This document shows, piece by piece, positions 7,195-17,494 of a DNA stretch of 64,000 nt. The position numbers and the translations under genes were made by a program. The stretch is from an uncultured Pelagibacteraceae bacterium. GTDB lineage: Bacteria; Pseudomonadota; Alphaproteobacteria; Pelagibacterales; Pelagibacteraceae. The DNA lies in assembly GCA_902526085.1 (NCBI GenBank), contig CABZJN010000003.1:22339-86338 (forward strand). Direction: 5' to 3'. Within the stretch, counting starts at the first letter, position 1, and every line of letters begins with the position of its first letter. The notes beneath the pieces are model-generated. The model was not told where the DNA came from and did not search any database. It saw only the letters and a list, made by a program, of their open reading frames with translations.

Positions 7195-7887
7195 TTATTC
7201 TTGGATAACTTTTCCTTTTGGTCTGCTTCCTTTTAGATATTCACCTTTAATCAAGTAACAAATAGACTCTGCAATATTAGTAATATGATCACCTGCTCTC
7301 TCTAAGTTTTTTGTTGCGAATATAAGATGTGTAGAAAAATCTAAATTTTTTTTATCTTTAGATAAAAAATCAATAACACTTTCCATTGCAATATAGGTAA
7401 GGTCATCAACTTGTTCATCCTTTTCCCAAACTTCTTTGGCTTTATCGTAATTTTTGTTAACATAACTATCTAATACATCATTTAACTGTTTTATAACCAA
7501 CTCACCTAATCTTTTTAAATTTGAAAGTAATTCCTCTGGTAAATCTAGTGGTAGTGGTTTAACTTTTTTAGCATTACTTTTAGATAGATCTCCAATTCTT
7601 TCCAAGTCTTGTGAAATTTTTAAAGAACTAATTGTTTCCCTTAAATCAATAGCCATAGGAGCTCTTTTGACTAGTAATGTCATAATTTGAGTATCTATTT
7701 TTGATCTAAATTTATTAATTTCATCATCACTTTTAATAATTTTATCAATAGAATCTTTGTCAACTTTAATAATAGCGTCCATTGAGTCTACCATTTGTGA
7801 CTCTGTTAAACTTCCCATTTTAATTACAGAGTCAACAAGAAATTGTAATTCTTCCTCATATGACTTTACTGTATGTTCGTTACTCAT
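7195..7887 (-). CDS. phoU: Phosphate transport system regulator PhoU
   Basis: A 230-residue, all-helical protein with two PhoU repeats. The first contains MAIDLRETISSLKISQDLERIGDLS and the second contains the matching NLERAGDHITNIAESI with E/DxxxD metal-binding positions. PhoU links the PstSCAB transporter to PhoR and keeps the regulon off when phosphate is sufficient. It is placed three bases after pstB and one base before phoB, the expected order. Confidence 0.95.
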   Translation of the reverse strand: MSNEHTVKSYEEELQFLVDSVIKMGSLTESQMVDSMDAIIKVDKDSIDKIIKSDDEINKFRSKIDTQIMTLLVKRAPMAIDLRETISSLKISQDLERIGDLSKSNAKKVKPLPLDLPEELLSNLKRLGELVIKQLNDVLDSYVNKNYDKAKEVWEKDEQVDDLTYIAMESVIDFLSKDKKNLDFSTHLIFATKNLERAGDHITNIAESICYLIKGEYLKGSRPKGKVIQE

Positions 7888-7890
7888 AGT

Positions 7891-8652
7891 TTATCCAAAT
7901 CTACCTGTAATATAATCTTGTGTCATTTTATTGTCAGGGTTCTTAAAAATTTTTTCTGTTTTTCCTACCTCAATTAATTTTCCAAGATGAAAAAAGCCGG
8001 TTTTCTGCGAAACTCTAACTGCTTGAGCCATCGAGTGGGTAACAATTACTATTGTATAAGTTTTCTTAAGTTCATCAATCAATTCCTCAATTTTGGCTGT
8101 TGCAATTGGATCTAAGGCTGAACATGGTTCATCCATTAGAATTACTTCTGGATTTACTGATATTGCTCTGGCTATACAAAGTCGTTGTTGTTGACCTCCA
8201 GATAATCCAGTGCCTGGTTCGTCTAACCTATCTTTTACCTCTTCCCACAAAGCAGCTTTTTTTAAACTTCTTTCAACTATTTCATCTAGCTCACTTTTTG
8301 TCTCTCCCTTACCATGTATCTTTGGACCATATGAAATATTATCGTATATGCTTTTAGGAAATGGATTTGGTTTTTGAAACACCATTCCAACTCTTTCTCT
8401 TAATGAAACGACGTCCAAATTTTCATCGTTAATTTCTACACCATCAATCTCAATATTTCCTGTAACTTTGCAAATATCAATTACGTCATTCATTCTGTTT
8501 ATACATCTTATGAAGGTTGATTTACCACACCCAGATGGACCAATTAATGCAGTTACTTCTTTTTCATTCAAATCTAAGTTTACATCAAATAAAGCTTGTT
8601 TGTCTCCATAGAACACATTTAAATTATTAGATTTGATTTTTACTTCACTCAT
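7891..8652 (-). CDS. pstB: Phosphate ABC transporter ATP-binding protein PstB
   Basis: This 253-residue ATPase drives phosphate import. It has Walker [10 protein letters not shown] at about 38-46, signature LSGGQQQRL, Walker [14 protein letters not shown] and the switch His in [11 protein letters not shown]. The PstB-specific [16 protein letters not shown] segment is present. It lies directly after pstA with no gap and is followed by phoU three bases later, so translation of the pst genes is probably coupled. Confidence 0.97.
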   Translation of the reverse strand: MSEVKIKSNNLNVFYGDKQALFDVNLDLNEKEVTALIGPSGCGKSTFIRCINRMNDVIDICKVTGNIEIDGVEINDENLDVVSLRERVGMVFQKPNPFPKSIYDNISYGPKIHGKGETKSELDEIVERSLKKAALWEEVKDRLDEPGTGLSGGQQQRLCIARAISVNPEVILMDEPCSALDPIATAKIEELIDELKKTYTIVIVTHSMAQAVRVSQKTGFFHLGKLIEVGKTEKIFKNPDNKMTQDYITGRFG

Positions 8653-9915
8653 TTAATTCCATCTCTTTTCAAATTTTTGTCTTAAATATACTGCTATAAA
8701 ATTCATAACAATTAAAAAACTCAATAGCATCATAATTGTTGCTGATGTTTTTTCAACAAAACCTCTTTCAGCTGACTCTGACCACAAATATACCTGCACA
8801 GGTAGCGAGGATGATGGATCAATTGGAGTTGATGGAATGTCAACAACAAAAGCAACCATACCAATCAAAATTAATGGTGCAGTCTCTCCTAATGCTTGTG
8901 CTAAACCAATAATTGTTCCTGATAATGTTCCTGGTAGCGATAATGGAACTACATGATGAAATACAGATTGAAACTTTGATGCGCCTACTGCCAATGCACC
9001 TTCTCTTATCGAGGGTGGAACTGCTTTTAAAGATGCCCTGCAAGGAATAATTATTCTTGGCAATGTCATCAAGGCTAATGTAATACCAGCAACTAATGGA
9101 GTAGATCTAGGTAACTGAATAGTAGCTAATAATATTTGTAGAGCAAGCAATCCATAAACAATTGAAGGTACTGCAGCTAAATTATTAATGTTTATTTCGA
9201 TAAAATCTGTAATTTTATTTTTTGGAGCAAACTCTTCTAAATAAATTGAAGCAAGAACAGCAACTGGAAAAGCTAACAATAGACATATGATTATGCTATA
9301 GAACGATCCAACTAAAGCCCCTCCAATTCCAGCTAGCTCTGGATCTCTGGAGTCCCCATTATTAAAAAAATAATTATTAAAATTTTTGTTTATTTTATTA
9401 TTTTTTAAAAGATTGTCATAAATTTTTAGCTGAAAATTTGAAATTCTTCTTCTATCCTCTGGTAAATTCCTTGGGTAATTTCCTTTATGCAATTGATCTA
9501 TATCGTCTGATGCCGTTATTTCTAAGTTAATTTTTTTTCCTATTAAGTTGTTATTTTCTAAAAAAGCTTTTTTAATTTCAATTTCAGCATCGGTTGTAAA
9601 TAAATCAATTAATTCATTTTCTTCATCTAAATTTTTAGCTGGATATGCTTTAAGAAGAGTTTCAATTGTAATATCATAAAAATCTGCTTCCCTTATATTC
9701 TCCTCTGGTGCTCCATTTTCAATCTCAATTAATTCTGGGTCAAAGAAAACCTCTACATTAATGACTGTTTTCATGAATGCAGAACTTCCTTTTGAAAAAA
9801 TATTATTTACTAATATAAGTACAAAAACCAAAGCAACCAAAATTGATGTGAGACCATACAATCTAAACCTTTTTTCAGCAGCATGTCGTTTTTTTAATCT
9901 TTGTTCTTTAGTCAT
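8653..9915 (-). CDS. pstA: Phosphate ABC transporter permease PstA
   Basis: The 420-residue membrane protein is one of the two phosphate channel subunits. After the first membrane segment (about 23-43) there is a soluble, predicted periplasmic stretch of roughly 150 residues, longer than in E. coli PstA (296 residues in total); the conserved six-helix permease core follows. The EAA-type loop appears as REGALAVGASKFQSVFHHVV. Long N-terminal extensions of PstA and PstC are common in alphaproteobacteria. Its start overlaps the end of pstC by eight bases. Confidence 0.95.
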   Translation of the reverse strand: MTKEQRLKKRHAAEKRFRLYGLTSILVALVFVLILVNNIFSKGSSAFMKTVINVEVFFDPELIEIENGAPEENIREADFYDITIETLLKAYPAKNLDEENELIDLFTTDAEIEIKKAFLENNNLIGKKINLEITASDDIDQLHKGNYPRNLPEDRRRISNFQLKIYDNLLKNNKINKNFNNYFFNNGDSRDPELAGIGGALVGSFYSIIICLLLAFPVAVLASIYLEEFAPKNKITDFIEININNLAAVPSIVYGLLALQILLATIQLPRSTPLVAGITLALMTLPRIIIPCRASLKAVPPSIREGALAVGASKFQSVFHHVVPLSLPGTLSGTIIGLAQALGETAPLILIGMVAFVVDIPSTPIDPSSSLPVQVYLWSESAERGFVEKTSATIMMLLSFLIVMNFIAVYLRQKFEKRWN

Positions 9916-11311
9916 ATTTCTCTCTATATTTTTTCACAGCTCTCTGAGCTATGTAATTTAAAATCAATGTTGCAACAAATAGTGTCAATCCCAATGCAAA
10001 AGCTGATTGCGTTTTTGGGCTATCAAATTCTTGATCACCAACGAGTATCATTACAATTTGGGTTGTAATTGTTGTTGTTGACTCAAGTGGGTTAATAGTG
10101 AGATTAGCTGCTAATCCTGCTGCCATAACTACAATCATTGTTTCACCAATAGCTCTTGATACAGCTAACAATACTGATCCAATTATTCCAGGTAATGCTG
10201 CGGGAATTACAACTTGTTTTATCGTTTCTGATTTAGTTGCGCCAACAGCATAGGAACCATCTCTAAGTGATTGTGGTACTGAATTAATTACATCATCAGA
10301 TAAAGAGGAAATATAAGGTATAATCATTATTCCCATAATCAGACCTGCAGCTAAAGCACTCTCTGAGGAAACTGTTAAACCAATACTCTCACCTATTTGT
10401 CTAAAGAATGGTCCTACGGTTAAAGCTGCAAAAAAACCATAAACAACAGTAGGTATTCCAGCAAGTATCTCAATGATTGGTTTTGAAATTCTTCTTATTT
10501 TAGAGGAAGCATATTCGGCCATGTATATTCCTGAAAATAATCCAATAGGTACAGCAACAAACATAGCAATGAATGCAATAAATGAAGTTCCAGCTATCAA
10601 TGGTACAAATCCAAATGCATCTCTTAATTCATCATATTCTGCAGCCGTTATTGCAGATGCATCCCTGATAAAGGCTCTTTGAGGGCTCCAATTAGTACCA
10701 AATAAATAGTCAAAAATATTTATTACTGAAAAAAATTTTATACTTTCAAATAATAATGAGAATATTATTCCTAAAGTCGTAAGAATAGCAATTAAGGATG
10801 AAACAAAAAGCAAACCTTTTAAAATTTTCTCGACATCTTCTCTTGCTTTATTATTATTTTTAATTTTTTTTAATGAAAAAATAACTGAAGCAATAATTGT
10901 TACAAAAATTAAAACTATTTTAGAATTAGTAAAAATATTTAAAAATTTTGAATATGATATCGCGCTTTCTTTTAAGATAGTGTCAATATCACCAAAATAA
11001 GTACCTAAATGAATTGCTTTAATTTTTTCGTAAATTAAGTTAGCTTCATTTTTATCATTAAAAATTGCTCCTTGATTTGCGGCTGTCTCAATAATAATTG
11101 ATTTTATAATTACGGGTTCAAATAAAGACCAAACTAATAAAAAAACTAATGCAGGTATTGAACTCCATAGAACTAAATAATAACCATAAAATTTTGGAAG
11201 TGCATTTAATTTAATATTTCTCTCAATAGATATACTTTTTGTCTTTGACTTACCGTAAAAAAACAAAGATGATGAAAATATTACTATTAAAAAAATAAGA
11301 ACGAAATTCAT
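9908..11311 (-). CDS. pstC: Phosphate ABC transporter permease PstC
   Basis: This 467-residue inner-membrane protein pairs with PstA. It has several N-terminal hydrophobic segments and a soluble insertion before the core permease domain (about 210-460), where the EAA-type loop reads RDGSYAVGATKSETIKQVV. The long N-terminus matches the extended PstC type seen in alphaproteobacteria. A strong hairpin terminator lies in the 109 bp separating it from pstS, so its expression is probably lower than that of the binding protein. Confidence 0.95.
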   Translation of the reverse strand: MNFVLIFLIVIFSSSLFFYGKSKTKSISIERNIKLNALPKFYGYYLVLWSSIPALVFLLVWSLFEPVIIKSIIIETAANQGAIFNDKNEANLIYEKIKAIHLGTYFGDIDTILKESAISYSKFLNIFTNSKIVLIFVTIIASVIFSLKKIKNNNKAREDVEKILKGLLFVSSLIAILTTLGIIFSLLFESIKFFSVINIFDYLFGTNWSPQRAFIRDASAITAAEYDELRDAFGFVPLIAGTSFIAFIAMFVAVPIGLFSGIYMAEYASSKIRRISKPIIEILAGIPTVVYGFFAALTVGPFFRQIGESIGLTVSSESALAAGLIMGIMIIPYISSLSDDVINSVPQSLRDGSYAVGATKSETIKQVVIPAALPGIIGSVLLAVSRAIGETMIVVMAAGLAANLTINPLESTTTITTQIVMILVGDQEFDSPKTQSAFALGLTLFVATLILNYIAQRAVKKYREKYD

Positions 11312-11373
11312 TCGAACAACTTGATATATTTAATTTGTTACAGATTTATTACAAATTAAATTAGTAATTGAAT

Positions 11374-11400
11374 AAAAAGGCCAATGAATTTGGCCTTTTT
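11374..11400 (-). terminator. Hairpin terminator between pstS and pstC
   Basis: AAGGCCAA and TTGGCCTT pair around a five-base loop (11377-11397), flanked by A-runs and T-runs, so the structure works on either strand. On the minus strand it follows the pstS stop by about 20 bases. Partial read-through would let abundant pstS mRNA coexist with low-level pstCAB-phoUB. Confidence 0.85.
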
Positions 11401-11420
11401 ATTTAATTTTGAGTATTAGT

Positions 11421-12449
11421 CTAGTTAATGCTTATAGTAACAAGATCTAGAGCTGCTGTTCGTGTTGCTTTGTACTTGTCAGATGCTAGAGGAACTAATC
11501 CAATTTTAGCTAAATAACCTCTGTTACTCATGGCTTTTTTTGAAGTGAATTCTTTAAGAAATTCCTTAATACCAGGTATAACACCAACATGAGCCTTTTT
11601 AACATAAAAAAATAATGGCCTAGCAATTGGGTATGAATAATCCTGAATTCCTTCTAATGATGGTTGCACACCATCTACTGATGAAGCTTTAATTTTATCT
11701 TTGTTTGCAACCAAATAACTATAACCAAAAAAACCGAAAGCATCAGGATTTGATGAGAGTTTTTGTATTATAAGCGTATCATTTTCGCCAGCTTCAACGG
11801 CATATCCATCTTCACGTATTTTAGCACATTCTTTTTTAGCTTTTTTACCTGCTGACTCATAAAGAGATTTTGCAGTTTTTGTACATCCTTTAGTCATTAC
11901 TAAAGAATTCCAAGCATCTCTAGTTCCTGATGTTGGAGGGGCTATTAAAATTTCAATTTTTTTGTTTGGAAGATTTGCATCTATATCACTCCATTTTTTA
12001 TAAGGATTTTCTAAAAGTTTACCATCGATGTCCACTTTAGCGGCTAGGGCTCTCCATAATTGCTCTTTAGTAAAATCAGCATCTGGAGCGCTCACTGAAT
12101 GAGCAAAAGAAATTCCGTCATTACCAACAATTATTTCTATAATTTCAGTAACACCATTTTTTTTACATAATTCAATTTCTTTTGGTTTAATTGCTCTGGA
12201 GGCATTTGTAACATCTGGATGATTTGCACCAACTCCTGCACAGAATAATTTCATTCCACCACCAGTTCCTGTACTTTCTATAACTGGAGTTTTGAACTTG
12301 CCACTTTTACCAAATTTTTCAGCAACTACAGTTGCATATGGATAAACAGTAGACGATCCTACTATTTTAATTTGATCTCTTGAATAACTAATTGTTGTAA
12401 AACTTAAAGCTATGAGAAATCCTAATAATATATTTATTATTTTTTTCAT
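11421..12449 (-). CDS. pstS: Phosphate ABC transporter substrate-binding protein PstS
   Basis: This 342-residue periplasmic protein binds orthophosphate. It has a signal peptide (about 1-23) followed by IKIVGSSTVYPYATVVAEKFG, and phosphate-contacting loops ESTGTGGGMKLFC, GNDGISFAHS and TSGTRDAWNSL. It belongs to the larger PstS group seen in marine alphaproteobacteria. A good ribosome-binding site (AAGGAG) sits just before the ATG. It is the first transporter gene after phoR, separated from it by 106 bp that may hold the Pho-regulated promoter. Confidence 0.96.
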   Translation of the reverse strand: MKKIINILLGFLIALSFTTISYSRDQIKIVGSSTVYPYATVVAEKFGKSGKFKTPVIESTGTGGGMKLFCAGVGANHPDVTNASRAIKPKEIELCKKNGVTEIIEIIVGNDGISFAHSVSAPDADFTKEQLWRALAAKVDIDGKLLENPYKKWSDIDANLPNKKIEILIAPPTSGTRDAWNSLVMTKGCTKTAKSLYESAGKKAKKECAKIREDGYAVEAGENDTLIIQKLSSNPDAFGFFGYSYLVANKDKIKASSVDGVQPSLEGIQDYSYPIARPLFFYVKKAHVGVIPGIKEFLKEFTSKKAMSNRGYLAKIGLVPLASDKYKATRTAALDLVTISIN

Positions 12450-12501
12450 TTATCTCCTTAAGAATTTATTATGCTTAAATAAATAAATCTGATTCTTAAA
12501 A

Positions 12502-12534
12502 ATTTTATTAAAGGAAAGTTAAACTTTTATTACA
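12502..12534 (-). promoter_or_regulatory. Candidate PhoB-binding region upstream of pstS
   Basis: On the minus strand three 11-base units can be read: TGTAATAAAAG, TTTAACTTTCC and TTTAATAAAAT. The first and third are near-identical and 22 bp apart, the spacing expected for Pho-box repeats, and the first two units resemble the Pho-box consensus at 12 of 18 positions. The DNA is so A+T rich that chance is a real alternative. The site lies in the gap before pstS, where PhoB control is expected. Confidence 0.35.
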
Positions 12535-12555
12535 AGGACTAACTTTTTAGTTGTA

Positions 12556-13713
12556 TTATAGAGAATTGAATTTGATATCTATTGTTGTTCCTTGATTTTC
12601 AATACTATTGATGTTCATTTCTGCTCTATGTTGAGAAACCAAATGTTTCACAATTGCCAAACCTAATCCTGTTCCTCCAACGCTTCGACTTTTGCTAGGG
12701 TCTACCGTGAAAAATCTTTCAGTGATTCTGTGTATTGATTCTTTTGGAATTCCAATTCCTTGATCTGCTACGGAAATAATAATTAAATCCCCATCTTTTT
12801 TTGCTGTAATTATTATTTCCTTATTTTTATCGCTGTATTTAATCGAATTATCAATAAGATTTGTGAATATTTCAATAAGCTTATCTCTGTCACCTATTAT
12901 TTTACAATTATCGATTTTATTAAATATAAGTTTAATTTTATTTTTACTTAATATTTTTTCATATGTTTTAATTACATAATCAATCAGCTCTACTAAATCT
13001 ATCTCGTGAGTTGGTCTTATATGCTCCTGTAATTCAATTTTTGATAGAGAAAGTAAATCTCGAATTAGATTCTCCATTCTCTCAGACTGGGAAATCATAA
13101 CTGGTAATAGATTATTTGCCTCTGAATTTTGTTTTATATCTGGGTTATATTCAAAGGTTTCAAGACCCATTTTTATTGATTGTAAAGGAGTTCTTAGCTC
13201 GTGAGAAACATTAGCAACAAAATCTGATTTGAGTTGTTGGAATTTATAAAATTCAGTTATGTCTCTAATAAATAAAAAGCATGAATTTTCATCGAAAAAT
13301 AAATTATTTTGGTCAAGATAAATAGTAATATTTAATCTCAAAACAGCTTGATTTCTGATTTCTATTTCAAAATCTGTAACTTTTTTACCGTCAAATGCTT
13401 TATCAATTGAAATTAATAAATCCGGATTTCTTAAATAGCCGCTAATATTTTCGTTTAATTTTATTTGAAACCAATTATTTGCTGAATTATTACTAAATAT
13501 AATTTTCTTTGATTTATCTAATATTATTATTCCCTCTGGTATATAATTTAATAAATCGTAGATATTTTTTCTAAAATCTTTACTTTCAATTACTTTTACT
13601 TGTTGTTCAGTTTTGTTTTCATCGGTTTTGATACCTAGAACTCTTTCTTTTTTAAGCAACAAGAAAGCCAAAATCCCTATGATAATTAATAAGATGATTG
13701 TTAAAAGTTCCAT
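12556..13713 (-). CDS. phoR: Phosphate regulon sensor histidine kinase PhoR
   Basis: This 385-residue membrane-anchored kinase phosphorylates PhoB under phosphate limitation. It has one N-terminal hydrophobic segment (2-20), a PAS-like domain (about 50-155), the H-box VSHELRTPLQS with His171, an N-box (NLIDNSIKYS) and G-boxes DQGIGIP and GGTGLGLAI. As usual for PhoR it has no real periplasmic domain and probably senses phosphate through PstSCAB-PhoU. The gene lies upstream of pstS, on the same strand. Confidence 0.93.
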   Translation of the reverse strand: MELLTIILLIIIGILAFLLLKKERVLGIKTDENKTEQQVKVIESKDFRKNIYDLLNYIPEGIIILDKSKKIIFSNNSANNWFQIKLNENISGYLRNPDLLISIDKAFDGKKVTDFEIEIRNQAVLRLNITIYLDQNNLFFDENSCFLFIRDITEFYKFQQLKSDFVANVSHELRTPLQSIKMGLETFEYNPDIKQNSEANNLLPVMISQSERMENLIRDLLSLSKIELQEHIRPTHEIDLVELIDYVIKTYEKILSKNKIKLIFNKIDNCKIIGDRDKLIEIFTNLIDNSIKYSDKNKEIIITAKKDGDLIIISVADQGIGIPKESIHRITERFFTVDPSKSRSVGGTGLGLAIVKHLVSQHRAEMNINSIENQGTTIDIKFNSL

Positions 13714-13723
13714 TTAATTACAA

Positions 13724-14563
13724 TTAAAATACTTTAATTCCTATTACACCAATAACAATTAATAAAATAGATATAATTTTTTTTGAAGTTATTTGTTCTT
13801 TTAAAAAGAAATATCCAATTAAAATAGAAAATAAAATACTCGTTTCTCTTAATGCACCAACAATTGGTATTGGTGCTTTAGTAAACGCCCATACTACTGT
13901 TATATAAGTGAAGTAATCAAGTGAACCGCCGAATATAAATATCTTTTTTCCATATTTTGCTAATCTTTGAATGATATTTTTCTCATCTTTTAAACGCATT
14001 ATAAAAGTGTGCAGTAATGCATTTATAACAAACACCCAGCTAATAAAGGAAATAGCTGATAAACTTATCCTTGCGCCGTATCCATCTATCACAGAATACA
14101 ATCCAATCCATAAACCAGTTAATAGTGAATATTGAATTATTTTTGAGTTTTTTTTGGATTTATCAAATATGCTTAAAAAAATTATTCCTAAACAAATAAT
14201 TAAAATTGAAAGAATAATAAAATTATCAAGCACCAAACCTAAAAACAAAATTGAAATTATAGTTGCAACCAAAGGTCCTGTTCCACGTGCAATCGGATAA
14301 ACCTTTGTTAAATCTCCTAGTTCATATGAACTTAAAAGATACCATTGATATGCTTGGTGTATAATAATGCTTACAATTAAATAAGGAATACTCTCATATG
14401 TAGGCAAAGGTAAGATTATTATTGCTGTTAAAGCTAATGGTAGACGACCTAAAATTACTCCAGATAAAGCTATAACTTTATCAGAATGTTTCTTAACCAT
14501 TCCATTCCATGTGGCATGTGTAATAGCTGCTATAAGGACTAATATGAAAACAGTATTATCCAT
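13724..14563 (-). CDS. EamA/DMT-superfamily transporter
   Basis: The 279-residue protein is almost entirely hydrophobic, with about ten membrane segments arranged as two five-helix EamA repeats. Motifs include THATWNGMVKK at the start, YPIARGTGPLVATI at the end of the first half and the matching LRETSILFSILIGYFFLKE in the second. DMT members export or import small metabolites such as amino acids; the substrate cannot be told from sequence. It lies between manC and phoR with 10-base gaps on both sides. Confidence 0.8.
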   Translation of the reverse strand: MDNTVFILVLIAAITHATWNGMVKKHSDKVIALSGVILGRLPLALTAIIILPLPTYESIPYLIVSIIIHQAYQWYLLSSYELGDLTKVYPIARGTGPLVATIISILFLGLVLDNFIILSILIICLGIIFLSIFDKSKKNSKIIQYSLLTGLWIGLYSVIDGYGARISLSAISFISWVFVINALLHTFIMRLKDEKNIIQRLAKYGKKIFIFGGSLDYFTYITVVWAFTKAPIPIVGALRETSILFSILIGYFFLKEQITSKKIISILLIVIGVIGIKVF

Positions 14564-14573
14564 TAAGAGTTAA

Positions 14574-15776
14574 TTATTTAACTCTCCCATAAATATCTTG
14601 ATATCTAACAATGTCAGTTTCTTTAAGTATAGAACCTACTTGAGCTTCCATGATTTTTACTGGTTTTTTTCCTGGATTTTCTATTCTATGAATTGCTCCT
14701 AATGGAATAAATATATGCTCATTAGGTTTTTTATTAATGATATCATTGTTTAAAGTTATTCGTGGATTACCTTTGGTAACTAACCAATGTTCTGCTCTGT
14801 GATGATGTTTTTGAAGACTTAATATACCTTTAGGTTTTACTGATAATTCTTTAATTAAAAACTCTTTTCCTTCAAATAAATTTAAATAACTCCCCCATGG
14901 TCTATAAAAAACATTCTTTTTCTTAAAGTGTTTTCTTTTATTTATATCATATATCTTGAGTATCTCTTTCCAACTACCAAGATCGGACCAAGGAATGTCT
15001 AATTTAATAGCATTAATTTTATTTGTTTTCTCAAGTATTGCATAATCAAAAGATTTCTCGATTGATTTTTCAAAAGCTCTTTTGTTTAAGTAATAAGTAT
15101 TATTTTTATATTTGCCTTTTTTAATCGCTTCAACACAACTTTTGTAAGTTTTATTTTGATATTTTTTAAAGTTATTGATTATTGAGTCTTTTCTTAAATA
15201 AAACATACCAGAATTCCAGTAACCTTTTTTCTTAATTACTTCTTTTGCTTTTGATAATTTTGGTTTTTCAATAAATTTTGAAACTTTATTTATAGATTTA
15301 ATTTTTTTAGTTAAAAAATATCCATATTCACTTGAAGGATTTGTAGGTTTTATTCCAAAAATAAATAGATTTTGATTATCTAAATTTGATTTATTTTTTA
15401 AAATGGATTTATTTAAAATATTAGATTTTTCAATTAAATGATCTGCTGCAAAAAACATTAATGGTTGATCTAATGGAATGTCTTTTATTAATGCAGATGC
15501 TAGCATTGCAGGTGCAGTATTTTTTTTTGCTGGTTCTAAAACTATTTTAAACTTTTTAATTTTGTTTTTTTTTAAAGCTTGCTTTACTTGTTTTAAGTAT
15601 TTGAGATTTGTGCTGATTATAGGAAAATCAAATATTGGTTTATTTATTCTTTCTAAAGTTTTTTGCATTAGCGTCCATCCGCCAAAATCAATAAATTGTT
15701 TTGCTTGATGTTTTTTTTTATCTGGCCAAAGTCTTGTTCCTGCGCCACCACAAAGTATTACAGGTCTAATTTTCAT
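14574..15776 (-). CDS. manC: Mannose-1-phosphate guanylyltransferase / mannose-6-phosphate isomerase
   Basis: This 400-residue enzyme makes GDP-mannose for surface polysaccharides. The N-terminal nucleotidyltransferase domain starts with VILCGGAGTRLWP and includes the ADHLIEK and EKPKLSKA segments. The C-terminal cupin (about 290-400) is of the type-II phosphomannose isomerase class, with RPWGSY and the metal-site HHHRAEHW. It is shorter than the usual 470 residues, mainly by compaction between the domains. Its ATG overlaps the ilvD stop by one base (TAATG). The isomerase activity is less certain than the transferase. Confidence 0.85.
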   Translation of the reverse strand: MKIRPVILCGGAGTRLWPDKKKHQAKQFIDFGGWTLMQKTLERINKPIFDFPIISTNLKYLKQVKQALKKNKIKKFKIVLEPAKKNTAPAMLASALIKDIPLDQPLMFFAADHLIEKSNILNKSILKNKSNLDNQNLFIFGIKPTNPSSEYGYFLTKKIKSINKVSKFIEKPKLSKAKEVIKKKGYWNSGMFYLRKDSIINNFKKYQNKTYKSCVEAIKKGKYKNNTYYLNKRAFEKSIEKSFDYAILEKTNKINAIKLDIPWSDLGSWKEILKIYDINKRKHFKKKNVFYRPWGSYLNLFEGKEFLIKELSVKPKGILSLQKHHHRAEHWLVTKGNPRITLNNDIINKKPNEHIFIPLGAIHRIENPGKKPVKIMEAQVGSILKETDIVRYQDIYGRVK

Positions 15777-17494
15777 TAAATATCAGCGTACGTTCTAACC
15801 TCGTTTTTACCACCTGGATGAGTTGGTGCACCTTTATAAGCTGGTCCAACCGTTTGTGCGTATTTCCATAATGTACCATTACCAAAATTCACTTTTCTTG
15901 GTTTCCATTTTTTACGTCTTGCACTTAATTCCTTCTTTGTAAGTCTTACATTAATTGTGCCCTTTTTAGCGTCTATATCGATGATATCCCCATTCCTTAA
16001 AAGGGCTATAGGACCGCCTACGGAGGCCTCAGGGCCCACATGACCGATACAAAAGCCTCTGGTAGCCCCAGAGAACCTACCGTCCGTAATTAGGGCTACT
16101 TTCTCCCCTTTTCCTTGACCGTAGATTGCTGCCGTTGTTTGAAGCATTTCTCTCATACCAGGACCTCCTATTGGTCCTTCATATCTAATTATAATGATGT
16201 CTCCATCTTTGTATTTTCTGTTTATTACTGCTTTGTAAGCAGACTCTTCATTATCAAAACATCTAGCTCTTCCTGTAAATTGTAATTTTTTCAAACCTGC
16301 TATTTTTACAATTCCACCTTCTGGAGCTAAATTGCCTTTTAATCCAACAACACCCCCTGTTGGAGAAATAGGATTTTTATAAGATCTCATTACTTTTTGA
16401 TTTTCTCTAAATTTTACATTTTTTAAATTTTCTCTCATGGTTTTGCCTGTAACCGTCATACAATCACCATGAATGTAACCGCCGTCCATTAATGTCTTTA
16501 ATAACATTGGAACTCCTCCTGCTTCCCACATATCTTTTGCAACATATTTTCCACCAGGTTTTAAATCTGCAAGATAAGGAGTTTTCCTAAATATTTTTGC
16601 AACATCCATTAAATCAAATTTAATTCCAATTTCATTAGCGATAGCTGGTAAGTGTAAACCTGCATTTGTTGATCCACCAGTTGCTGCAACAATTGTTGCT
16701 GCATTTTCTAAAGCTTTTCTTGTTACTATGTCTCTAGGTCTAATATTTTTCGCTAATAAATTCATTACAGCTTTACCGCTGTCTATTGCATATTTATTTC
16801 TTTCTAAATATGGCGCTGGCGTTCCTGCTGAGAAAGGTAAAGCTAATCCTATTGCTTCAGAAACACATGCCATTGTGTTTGCAGTAAATTGTCCACCACA
16901 AGCGCCTGCACTTGGACATGCTTTTAATTCTAATTTTCTTAATGCATGAGCTGTCATTTTTTTTGAAGTATATTTTCCAACACCTTCAAATACATCTACA
17001 ACAGTTACATCTTTTCCATTAAATCTCCCAGGTAGAATTGATCCACCATATATAAATACACTTGGAATATTTAAACGTACCATTGACATCATTAAACCAG
17101 GTAATGATTTATCACAGCCCGCTAATCCAACTAATGCATCATAACAATGTCCTCTAACCGTAAGTTCGGTTGAATCTGCTATTACATCTCTTGATATTAA
17201 TGACGATTTCATTCCTTCATGACCCATTGCAATTCCATCTGTTACTGTAATAGTACAAAATTCTCTTGGTGTTCCGCCTGAAGCTTTAACTCCTTTTTTG
17301 ACCGATTGCGCTTGTTTCATTAAATTAATGTTACATGGAGCAGCTTCATTCCATGTTGAGACAACTCCAACAAATGGTTTTGCTACATCTTTTTCTGTTA
17401 AATCCATTGCATAATAAAATGATCTTTGAGGAGCTTTATCAGCACCTATTGTTGTATGTCTACTGGGTAATTTTTTCTTATTAAATTTTTTCAT
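15776..17494 (-). CDS. ilvD: Dihydroxy-acid dehydratase IlvD
   Basis: This 572-residue iron-sulfur enzyme converts dihydroxy-acids to 2-keto acids in valine and isoleucine synthesis. Cluster and active-site Cys motifs are visible as [18 protein letters not shown] and [17 protein letters not shown], and the C-terminal [19 protein letters not shown] is characteristic. It starts on the last base of the valS stop, so the two valine-linked genes are translationally adjacent. Length is normal for the family. Confidence 0.96.
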   Translation of the reverse strand: MKKFNKKKLPSRHTTIGADKAPQRSFYYAMDLTEKDVAKPFVGVVSTWNEAAPCNINLMKQAQSVKKGVKASGGTPREFCTITVTDGIAMGHEGMKSSLISRDVIADSTELTVRGHCYDALVGLAGCDKSLPGLMMSMVRLNIPSVFIYGGSILPGRFNGKDVTVVDVFEGVGKYTSKKMTAHALRKLELKACPSAGACGGQFTANTMACVSEAIGLALPFSAGTPAPYLERNKYAIDSGKAVMNLLAKNIRPRDIVTRKALENAATIVAATGGSTNAGLHLPAIANEIGIKFDLMDVAKIFRKTPYLADLKPGGKYVAKDMWEAGGVPMLLKTLMDGGYIHGDCMTVTGKTMRENLKNVKFRENQKVMRSYKNPISPTGGVVGLKGNLAPEGGIVKIAGLKKLQFTGRARCFDNEESAYKAVINRKYKDGDIIIIRYEGPIGGPGMREMLQTTAAIYGQGKGEKVALITDGRFSGATRGFCIGHVGPEASVGGPIALLRNGDIIDIDAKKGTINVRLTKKELSARRKKWKPRKVNFGNGTLWKYAQTVGPAYKGAPTHPGGKNEVRTYADI

